NCBI GenBank assembly: GCA_022606425.2
Contig: JAHDVF020001574.1
Coordinates: forward strand, 62,001-126,000
Reading direction: 5' to 3'
Length of the DNA: 64,000 nt
Origin: Lepidostoma basale
Taxonomy: Eukaryota > Arthropoda > Insecta > Trichoptera > Lepidostomatidae
In this document: piece after piece, positions 1 to 12,000 of the stretch
Numbering within the stretch: position 1 is the stretch's first letter
How the letters are laid out: every line of letters starts with the position of its first letter
Made by a program: the position numbers and the translations under genes
Notes under the pieces: generated by a model
What the model was told of the DNA's origin: nothing
What the model saw: the letters and a program-made list of their open reading frames with translations, nothing else
The model's database searches: none

Positions 1-95
1 TTCTCCATGTAGGCGGGGAGCTCGTTGAAGCGAATGAAGAAGCCAGAGAACATAAGCATCGGGATTGTCATGGCTGGCAAGACGAAGAGTGCCAA
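1..95 (-). CDS. ABCG gene 1, exon 11 (cut by window edge)
   Basis: The acceptor TTCCACAG precedes 95. The frame gives a hydrophobic helix ending in [19 protein letters not shown], the strongly conserved SGFF region of ABCG proteins. The coding frame is still open at position 1, so the last helix and the C-terminus lie to the left of the window. Confidence 0.94.
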   Translation of the reverse strand, partial: MALFVLPAMTIPMLMFSGFFIRFNELPAYME

Positions 96-3000
96 CTGTG
101 GAAAACACAATACATTATTATTATTATAAATTCAAATTAATAAGCAAACAACTACCAATTGGAGAAACTTAAAATTTATTTTTATTTTAGATTATTTCCA
201 TATTTCATCATTTCAAAATGCATAATTTAACAAACAGTTAAATTAAATAGTCCATTGTTTTGGCTGAAACACTTTGATACTTAGCTTTTTATATTTTAAC
301 ATTATTAACTGTTAAAATATAAAATCAATGGCATCACATTTTTTTATTTTTCACGACAGCTGTTTCGTCAGCCTTTGTTGACATCATCAGGTGTTACAAT
401 ATTTTTTTCAATTGTTTTAATAAATTTTTGTGATTTCTTGAACCTTACTGTGCGTTTGTTCCAATGTCAATTTAAATAATTTCTTGGATAGCATTATTGA
501 CTTTTTTGTCGCCAAAAAATAAAAAAATAATTAAAAATTGTGATATCATAATCAGCGTTTTATATTTTAACAGTTAAAAAAAGATTGTAAAGTAATTTAT
601 AAACATGGACATAGTTATTCTTATTCATATTAACGTTGGTAGTAATAATGAAAACAAAAAAAAATTGATACAAAATTTCTTTATTATATATTTAGTGTGC
701 TTCCACTTGTGTTTATCGTCGACCGGTTTTGGCAGCTTGCTGACATGCTATGCTTGCCGACCAGAAGATGGCAGCAAGCTGCCGAAACCGGTCGACGCTA
801 AACACAAGTGGAAGCCCGGGAAATATATAGTAATAAAGAAATTTTGTATAATATTTTTTTTGTTTTCATTATTTAAAATTAACATCTACCAAGAAATTTA
901 AATAAAAAAAATTAATTAGTTGGTAGGAATATTAAATAGAATTTTTATCAATTCATTGTGAATTATGCTGCATTATATTTATGGTTTTGCCGTATTAAGC
1001 AAATAATTCGATAATAATTCATTAAATTGATTGAAAAAGAAAAAATAATTAAACTATGCATTAAATTAAATAATACAATCCGTGTTTAGGGGACAGAACG
1101 CTTTGCTACTGATATAGCTTCGGTTCAATCCTCCGAAAGGATCCAATTTCTTCTTCATTATTGCTTTTGGTCACACATTGCTGATTATATTATATAATAA
1201 ATTATAATTCCATCAACTTAAATCCTTGGTGTTAGTTTAAAAAAAAAAACAATTATACTAATGACCAAATTTATTTATCTTTCTTTCTAATGCAAAATTT
1301 AAACTTTTTTTTTACAAATGATAAATAATTAAAAAAAATAATGTGCTGTATTTTTAAAATATGACTTCAATATAAAACATTTAGAAGGTCAAAATACGAA
1401 TATCATAAAAAGCGACATCTATGGATGAAAAGTCTAAGCAATTGCGGGATTTGTCGACAAGTCGACGTTAACTTCACAACTCAGAAATCTGAGTGAGCTA
1501 ATAATGATTTTTTTACTTGGACTTGGATCTTCTGGCTTACAGAGGTTCAGCTCTACTGGCTATTCTTCTTATGTCTGTAGGAAAGATTGTTGGAATGTGA
1601 TTTGGTAGTTGTTTTATGATGGGGCTAAATGTATGGCCCGGAGTGTCTCTCCGAAAGAGGGCGAGGGGGGATTTCGGGTTTATGATAAAGTCTTACATTA
1701 TTGTCAAGGAATGGAAGACACGCGGGTGTGCTGTTAGGAAAAATAATCTATGGGAATAAAAATGCACTAAACATCATATACACTCCAAGTGCTTTTATAT
1801 ATTGGGTGTGGGTACTATTGTTTTATAAAATTAATAACCCTATGGGCGTACCTAGCGCATGTACAATAATCATATATGTCTATTATAAGAAATAAAATAA
1901 TGGTGACCAAAAAAAAACAGACTTGAAATTATGAAAAAAATCCATAAAACACAATTTTTGTTAGTAAAGAAAAAAAAATTTAAATACAAATAACGTTTTT
2001 GATTTAACGCTTATAAATTTGTATTTAATTTTTCATATACCAATAAAAAAATGAGCGGATTATGTGGAAGAGGACTAGAGGAAACTAGAAAGACCTGGAG
2101 AATGAAGAGAGAGATGGCCAGGGACAAGAACGAGTGGGGGATTGTTGTGTAGGAGGCCAAATATGTAAGTTAAAGTTTTTTTTTCTTCTTTCAATCATAA
2201 TTGTTCAAAATTGAACTAAACTCCGTTGTGAATTCACAAAAAAATGAATTAAATCGGTATTGAGTGCAAGAAAGGCTTACTTGAGGGTTGAAAGCCACAC
2301 CGGAGAGCAGGCCGAGGCCCTGAGAGATGACGGTGAAGAGTACACACACAGCCCATACCATCCCCAGCCTGCAGGGTTCCATGGGCTGCCCCGTCATATA
2401 GTAGGACACCAGCATGAACAGCGTAGGGCAGAGCATCTATAAGCAATAGTTAATTATACAATAACGAAAAAAGGTTGGTAAACGCTGACACAAGATGATT
2501 TTTTTGATAGCGAAACATTTATTTGAACTAAGAGAAAGTTTTTAGAAAATATAATGAAATCGACGCAAATATTGTATATCACTTTATTGAAAGTTATGGC
2601 GTTCACACTGTAGAATTCCATTTACAATTAGAAAGAAATATTTGTAAAACTGTTTTAACCTCATTATTTTATAAAATTATTAAAAACATTGTATTGCACC
2701 TGTAGAAAAAGTTGAGTTATATTTTTACACCTCGTCACTTCAGAGTAAGAAGGTTCCAACTGTCAAAAGTAAATAGCTGAGAAAAATTAAGTCAAAGTTT
2801 TGTTGGTTTCGGATGTGGAATAAAAGGGTTCTATCCGAAGCAGATGAAATTCTTTTACCGAGAAGCGTGTAAATTTTCTCTGGCGACAGTTGGAATATTA
2901 AAGTTCTAAGTGCAAATGAATCCTTCTTCAGTGAATCGTGTGTTTTGAATAATCAGATGGAATTTGATTCTTTTCGTAACATCAAAATGACGATACAATT

Positions 3001-6000
3001 ACATGTTTTTTTTTAATTTTACTTATAGATAAGGTTAGTAAGAACCCTTTTCACAAAAAAAGCCAAATGTGAAATTTTGTTAGTTGGAACCCTCTTACTC
3101 TCAGGTGACAACCTGAGTATTAATAAAATATTAAAATTATTAATGAAACACTAGATAATTTAATATCTGATTCTTAATTGGTTACTAAAGTTCATAAAAA
3201 TAGCAAAAATAATTTTTAATTACTCAAATCTTATTTGGTTTCTCTTGAAACATCTCTCAAGGTCATTTTTGAACCTGTTTAGTGCATTTTTGCTTTAATT
3301 TATGAAAATGAAATATTTATCAAATGTTGTTCAATTTATTAGTAACCCAGTTGTTATTTATGCAGCAACAACACGTTGATATTTGCTGTTTTAGATTTGT
3401 ATTCGATAAAACTTGCATACATTGTGTTGTTATTAAAAAAGTAAGATTTAACCCTTTATTGCATGGGGTAACAAATTTTGCTACAAACGGAAAAATCTAC
3501 TCATATTTGTAGAGAATATTTTAATTTTATAAATATTCTTATTGTACCCTACACGGTACATTCCCATCTACCTCTCATCAAGTACACAAGCCATCGCTAA
3601 TGGCGCTAGTTTACAAAAAAACAATTTTATTTAAATGTTTGGTTGATGGTTGACCTGCTTCATTTACTACCAGTTTATTAGACATATGTCAAGTTTAAAA
3701 AAATGTGCTTTTCAAATAAATAAACAAAAACTATATTGTCAGGTGAGTATTTATACTATATTCAATAATTTATTATTGTGTGCAATAATAAAACATATTA
3801 TAAAATAATTAACTTGAATTAAAGTTTTAGATGCAATGACATATTTCACTCTTCTATTAAATGTATAATATAATAAAACTCCTAGAAGACAAATGTTTTC
3901 ATTCATTTTAATTATTTAATATGGAGTTTTACATCATTATTCAAGAACCAATAAATATTATCAAATTTAGCTTTCTAGTAAATTTGCTACAAACACATTT
4001 TTACCAATATATTGTAAGTATTATATTTAAATAAACAAAATGTAAATTTTAAAATTATTTTCCCCATATTCTATTTTGCAAAAGATAACTAAAAAATGTA
4101 ATTTTTGTTAAAATTAAAAAAATCATGTAATGAAGGCAAAAAAACGAAAACTTCTGCCAGCGTTTATGAAGCGTTAACAAAAATACTTTAAAAAATGTAT
4201 GTGAACAATTTTCTCGCGGAGGTAATATTCTATTATTTTAAACACTGTTAGTATTTTAGATGTGAAAAAAATAATTCGTTACCTGTAATGGCAAATCGGC
4301 TAATATTTTGGAAAAATAATACGCCGGGACCGAATACCAATTGTTAAGAGATTCTCTTTGGAAGACTGCAGCCTCTTGTGGAACTAGAAATAAACATTTA
4401 AGTTCAAATATTATGAAGAACCGTATACGAGTATATGTTAAACTTATACTCTAAATGGTTATGAAGAGTATACAAATACTATACTTTTTTTTAGTTTCAA
4501 TCCTAGGGATTGGTTTGTAGCAAAGTCTGATATCTTTGCTGGTTCATAGGATGATATTTGGGCCTTTTATATAGTAGTGTCCCATTGCTTTACAAATCTA
4601 GGTATACAACAGAATATTTGAACCTAATTACTACAATTTTAAAATATTGATTCTCATGACATGTGATAGGTAGTAGTCTATCGCTTTTTAAGTGTTACGT
4701 GTATTCTACCAGACTAGGCAGACAGCGTTAGAAGTTTTTTTATACTGTCATCTTTGGGAATGGAACCCGGGATCTTCGGTGTAGCAGTCAAAGCTGTTGC
4801 CACTCTGCCGCGAAGGCTGTTATACATTAATCATTACATTATACATGAAAATATATACACTGAGGGTACGGCCACACCGGGGTGCCAGAGTAAGAGCCAA
4901 GACACCGGTGGCTTGTGTTTACGCACTGTGGGGCGAAGTTTATAGTTTGGCCGGTCTCATAGTACGCCATACGTTGGTTCCTTGGGTGTTCATCTTAACT
5001 CCTTCTCTGGCACTCCGGTGTGGCCGTACCCTTATGCATAGTGAACTAACATTCAGTACATACTCGTATATGGTATATAGGTTTTTTTTATATTTTCGAA
5101 TGTTACTTATAAGGAAAGCAACCAAAAACTACCACATTAAAGGCCTAAGTGGCATCCCAAGAACCAGAAAAAATGTTTCACTTTGCTGCAAACCAATCTC
5201 TTAAAAAGCGAACACTTTTGAAAATTAAATATATTATATTTAATAAGATTTGCATTTTCTTACATGTGAGTACGGTGGGCATGGAGTTGGCGAAGAATAT
5301 GAAGAGGAGTATGAAAAAGAGGAAGGCCGTGTTGCTGACAATCTTGGATGCCTCGTCTCCGATGTTGTAGTAGACCAGACCTAAGACTACTCCGACCAGG
5401 ATGTGCATAGCGGTTCTCATGTAGGCCAATTGCTGCAGATTATCAAATGAATAGAAACACATTAAAAAATATATGGTTCGTTTTTAAAGACAAAGAAATA
5501 TCGCTCTCATCTTGGTTTCTTCAACATAACATTTAATTAAATATTGTATACGAAATTGAAACATATATTTTAAATAATATTTTTCATTTCCCTTGTTATT
5601 TAATTGTTCTTAATAGTTAGCATTATGGGGTAATTTAATATATATAATGTTAAATTAATAAATGTAAAAAATCATATCTTTTTTATTTAAAACGCCAATT
5701 TTTATTAAAAATAATCCATTTATGTTATTTTTTTTAAAATTAATATAAATGAAAACTTGCGTTTTTAAGTTTGATAATATTATATTATAGGGGAATAACA
5801 TGCTTCACAATACTAGGCTATTATCAACTGTTTTGACAATTATATAATGCCTTAGTAAGGCGGAACATGTCATTCCTATATATTTAATGTAAAAAAAACA
5901 TTTGATAATGGCCTAATAAGGCGAAACATGTCATGTCCCATAAAATATTATAACACTTCTAGAAAACAGACGTTTTCAATTGTATGAATTTAAAAAAGAT

Positions 6001-9000
6001 GTTATTTAATAATGTGTGTTAAGCACCCTACCTATTTGAACGTACGTGATACGTTCACTTTGACTGTACCATTCTGCGTTATCGCGTATCACGTACGCGC
6101 TTGAGAAAAAGTAATGTACCTAAAATGTACAAAGTTTTAGGGATACGCGCGTGTGCCATTAAAATTTGAGCACAAGTCTTCATAAATATGATAGTTTTAT
6201 AAGGGGCAGGCGAAGTGTGCGGCCGAGTATTTGGCATATCGTAATTAAAAAAAATTAAATTTATATATAATTAAATTTCATTAATAAAAAACCGGCTTTT
6301 TTTGCACGTTTCTCGGAAAAAAAACCGAAGATAGGGCGGTCAAAATGATTTTTAAAGAATATTTTTTTATCAATTTGTATGTACAGTATGTTTATCGACT
6401 TATTTCGATAGAAATTTAATAATTGCTATTAAAAAGATAGTGTTATAATAAATAAATAAATAATTATACTCACCACATCTCTGAATGTGCAGAGAACAGA
6501 CCGTTTGAATAAAATATTGAATTGTCCAAAAAATGAAAGCGCGTATGTGCTCTTGTGCTTCTGAACCGGTTTGACTTTCTCGATACTGAGGACCACTGAA
6601 CCATTACAGTCTTTATCAGTGTATTTATGATACTCCGAGGATCCGCTGGTACCATCTTGAGCTGCGAACTCTGCAAATGAAAACAAGCTTAAAAGCTCCA
6701 TTTAACAAGTATCTATCAATTATGAATCCAACCATTTGTTAAGTGTGTTGTTTATATTTACATACACATCCTGGGAATTAATTTCTATACTCTATCCTGA
6801 CACACCTCTCTAGCTTCCTCTACATTCATACAGCGAGTCATACACGCACGTCGATATGTTATATTTTTTATACAAATTAAAACACATCCATGATTTTCGC
6901 ATATTATTATTAATTTGCAAACTGCTGAACATGATCGCTTCGGATTGATGAAACAATGTGCTGAAGGAAAATACTCAAAATATTGGAAAGTATTCAGCCT
7001 CATTAGCGTGATACTTGTTTATGTGTTACTGTGTCGATGGATTGTTTAAAATAGGCAACTTTCTTTTATTTATATTGGTAACGCCTGCTTGGTAATTCAT
7101 ATATTTTCAATTTTTTGTTTCTTGAACAATGATGTAAATCTCCACATTAAATAATTAATACATATGAAAAAGTCTGTTTTCTAGAAAATTTATTATAATT
7201 TATGTGAATGACATGTTTCGCCTGTCTATGGGATTATCAAATATATGATCACATTTGATAATGCCTTAGAGAAGCAAAAATGTCATTCACATAAAATATA
7301 ATAAAACCTCTAGAAAACAGACATTTTCATTTTACAGAATTGCATCTTCTATTTTGTATGATTAACAAAATAAAATGTGATAAAGTGTTTATAAAATAAA
7401 TAAGGAAATCGAAAATAGAACAATTTTTTCTAAAATTTATATAAAAAGTAATATTTTTAAAATAAATTAATACTTTATACAAGTGGGTTTTGTATTTTAA
7501 TTTATATAACGAAATATTATGCACGGTATTATTTCAAAGAAAATAAAATAACATTAGATTGTCTATAATTTATATAAATATAAAGTTAGACTTTAGGTAC
7601 ACTAAGAGGGATTATTAGGATTAATTCATTGATTTAATTAATGACAAAATAAGTTGAGTCTTAAAACATCAAATTTGTGTTTGTAATGCGTTTAGTTTTT
7701 TTCCAAATATGTCTTAGGTTACATACTTGTATATGTAACACCGATTTCCTAAAACTAAGAATTATTTATATAAATCTAAATTTAAAAAAAAGTTTTACTG
7801 AAGAAGGATATCAAACATTCTAAACAATAAATAAATAAAATGTTATGCCATAAAATTATTTGTAAGGAAAATTATCGTTTTATTTTAATTACTTGTTTTA
7901 TAAAAAATAAAAAAAACTACTTACTCATTTCTAGCCAATACGAGTAAAAAAACAGAGTTTTACTTTTAAATATAAAATTTGTATTTCTGTGGATCAAACC
8001 ATCCTTGTACATTTATGATTTTGCCATGTATATATGCTATATAAAAATACAGGAAAAAATACAATAAGGAAAATTATAGCGTATTCAGGGATACGCTATA
8101 ATTTTCCTTATTGTATTTTTTCCTGTATTTTTATATAGCATATATAATATATACATGGCAAAATCATAAATGTACAAGGGTGGTTTGATCCACAGACGTA
8201 CAAATTTTATATTTTAAAGTAAAACTCTGTTTTTTTACTCGTATTTGCTAAAATTCGCTAGTAAGATATGCAGATAACTGGTTTCTTTATTAATTAGTAA
8301 AAAAATACATGAAATAAATTTACAACCATGTTTTTGCACTCCTCAAGGATATTGAAGTTTTTTCAATGTTATGTATAAATTAACATATTATATTATAGTT
8401 CCCAAGATGACGACGGCTCCCTGCAGTGAATTGTCTGGCACCAATTATAATATTATTCATGTTCTACCGACCTTTTTCTGTGGAGATTTCTTCCATGGTG
8501 TTGGACGCGATGGATATTGACAACTGGCTCTGTGTTTCGGCTTTGTTAATCAGGAGATTCAAGTCACCGTTCAAATCATACGTGCCCGTGGCTACTTCCA
8601 GAGCTGAAAATGAATTATAAAAATAACTTATTTACTTTTTTAACCATTCTTCGCTCATCCATTCGTTCCGTATGTCCAAACTATCTCAGGGATCCTTTTT
8701 TAATTTTACTTATGATGCAATCATCTATCTTACAATAAATATGGCTATATCAGTCAGCAAAAAATAATCTCACAATATCCAACCTACAAGATGTAAGCCG
8801 ACTGTTGATGATATGCCTGTGGAGCAAGTAATGAGCTTCAGATATTTGGGAGAACCAGTCAATAAATTCTCTGTCATGTCAGCGTGTCTACAGAATCTGG
8901 TCTGGAAGAACAAGCACATGCGTATCGACAGCAAGGTCAGAATTTATAAGACACACGTGCGACCTATCATTACGTACACGGTAGAGACGCGGACCGACAC

Positions 9001-12000
9001 TGTGCGAACCAAGGGTCTAATAAGAACAACTGAGATGAAGGTCCTAAGATCTATTACTGGAAAAACTTTCCGAAATCGTGTCCCTAACGCAGCGACAAGA
9101 AAAACTTGCGAAAGAGAGGATATCGTTCGGTGGAGTAGATCTAGAATAGTACTAATAAGATACTGGAGGGACCATGCAGGACCAGAACGGATAGTGACAG
9201 ACTCGCACATACAGCTTGCTTACGAAATCCCCTCTGGGCGCTGCAATCCCCTCTGGAAAAGATGGAGGGGCAGCTGGTCTTCATCATCCCGAGAGACATG
9301 ATTTCTGTGAAACAGATCGTCAGATCTATTTAAAGAAGAAGAAGATGATGGAATCATCTGCCTCACATTTCTTCCTTATTTCGTCGTTCGGTATTCTATT
9401 ATACCGTTATTGTTTTCTCACACATTCTTCTCATAAATTAAAAGTTACTTATTTGAATATATTACATTGTCAAGTCTTTTAAATTATTTTTCGGGCAGAT
9501 GTTGTAAGATAATTTTTTTACCAAAATCAGCTCTGTTGTAGTATTGGGGGCAGTGGTATCCCGCTGACTCGAAAACGGGCACCATTTCGCTAATTGGACC
9601 CCCGTAGATGATGCGCCCCCCGGAGACTACTATGAGGTCGTCAAACATGTCAAATATTCTAGAAGACGGCTGGTGGATGACGCAGATTACGTTGCGTCCT
9701 CCCTGAGCGAGGGCGCGTAGGTGTGAGACTACTTGGCCCGATGATACGCTGTCTAATCCACTGGAATATTTTAATTGACTATTAAAAAACATACAATAAA
9801 AAGAAAAAATAACTGTTTGATGTGAATAATTTAATAGTCTTAACAATATATTATTTAACAGTTTTGTTTTAACCGCTTAAAATTCTAATTCCTTATTATC
9901 CTTAACTGATTTTTAACCCTGATTGAGAATAATTCATAGTTATCTTTGTTTACCATAGATGTCGTTGATGTCGAATTCTGTATTAAAGCATGTCCAAATC
10001 ACTTGCGTTGTATGGTGGCATAGATTTAAAATTCAAACTCGATGTTAATGTCATTTAGTGTATAGTTGTTCGAAAATACGAATATCGAAAATACGTTTGC
10101 CAATAGCAGCTTATAGCAGGTAAGCCAAAATTCAGGCAGGACAACGTCTGTCATGTCCGCTAATTTATATATAAAAAGAGTCAATTTTAAAAATGAATCA
10201 CTGTCAATTTATCCGGGTAATTATATGATATAATGATGTATTATACTTGTTGTAATTGTATAAATTATCTTAAATGATATAATTTGGAGATAAAGTGATA
10301 ACATAATGTTGATTAATTAAAGAGAAAATATGGTAGTAAATCGATAATTATGTTTTGTGAAAATCAGGGAAACTAATTTTGAATTTGTTGAAACCGCATT
10401 ACATATTTTACAGTTACAGATTGCAGAATTTTGAGACTTGCAATTTGGGTTTGTGCATCTCACTTCGATGGTTCAGTCGTATCACTAACATAAAAACATT
10501 AAGAAGAACTTAGATTGATTCATATGTGTATCACTGCGCCTTTAGGATTAATAACGTTTTAATTCGATAATATGTGCATCACTCCACACTGTAGGATTAA
10601 GAAAACTTAGTTTGATTCATAAGTGCATCACTGCGCACTTTAGGGTTAGCCGGTTTAGGACATTTTAGCTTGATTCATATGTGCATCACAGCGCACTCTA
10701 GGGTTAAGAAACCTTTGCTTGATTCATATGTGCATCACGCGCACTTTAGGGTTAGGAAAAACTTAGTTCAATTCAAATGTACATCACTACGCACTTTAGG
10801 GTTAAGAACAACTTAGTTGGATTAATTGCTGTGGGGATATTGTTAACTTAAAAAATACTATAGTTGATTCACCTCGTCGGTTCATCGAAAAACATGATGG
10901 GCGGGTTGGTGATCAGCTCGACTCCTATGGATAGCCGCTTCACTTCCCCGCCCGACAGCCGATCCACCCGAGTGTCCATCGCCTTCTGCAGGCCGAGGAG
11001 TTCTGCGATATCGGAGACCTAAATAATTCTTCAGGTATTCAATAGTTTCACATCAAATTACAGTTTGAGCCGAGGGATCATATTATCACAATAAAATCTA
11101 AGTTCGTACTGTTTATTATTGTTATAAATTAAGATTTTTTTTCTCACAACTATCTCCAGCCGGCTTTAGCAGCTGACCAGAAAATGTCACCGTGCTGCCA
11201 AAACCGAAATGAATAAAAGAACCAGTATTATAAATAAATAAATAAATAATAAAATATAAATATCTTCTTCATCTGGTGACGTGTCAGGTCCCCCCAAAGT
11301 TGGCTGCAGTGAAAACATCTCCATGCTGCGCTATTTGGAATAGGTCCTCAACTCTTCTCATTCTTATCCAATTCTTTATCTTCCGCGGCCAGGACAACTG
11401 CCTTCTCCCAACGCCCCACCGCCACATTATTTTGCCAATGATTATCATGAATAAATATACATATTATTTATTTAGGAAGTATGTTTACAAAGGACGGGAG
11501 AGTGAAGAAGGATATTGAAAGAAGGGTTGGGGCAGGCAACATAGTTAATGGTGCACTTAAGGTTGTCATGGCAAACAAAAGACTCTCCAAAAAAGTTAAG
11601 ATGGCAGTGATCAGCTGTGTTCTAGGAAATGGCAAAGAAGGATGAAAGTACATGAAATGCAGTAGAAATGAGATCTTTAAGACCAATGTGTGGTAAATCT
11701 GTATATGATATAGTATGAAATGAAAATATAAGAAGTTAATGCGGTGCGAATGAAAGTGTTATAAACAAAATAATGAAAGAGTCGTTAAGATGGTTTGAAT
11801 ACATACAAAAATGAATGAAGAGAGAATGGTGAAGAAGGTGTATGTAAACGGATTTAGAAATAGAGGAAGGCCGAGGAAAACGTAACACGATCAAATTAAT
11901 GAAACATTAAATGTCAGTCAAGTGAGGGGTCGGAGAAATGGACTTGCGTGCATGACATGATGTATGAATGTTGAGGAATTGAGAGAAGTATGTCAGGAAA

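Noticed and set aside
605..901. 98-codon open frame that could be read as a small gene with a CXXC motif
   Set aside because: It lies across the palindrome FB-1. Its two halves are complements of each other, and the same sequence recurs at 38 kb.
10498..10826. Telomere-like AGGGTTA motifs as an interstitial telomere
   Set aside because: They occur once per 50-60 bp unit and not in tandem, so it is an ordinary minisatellite.
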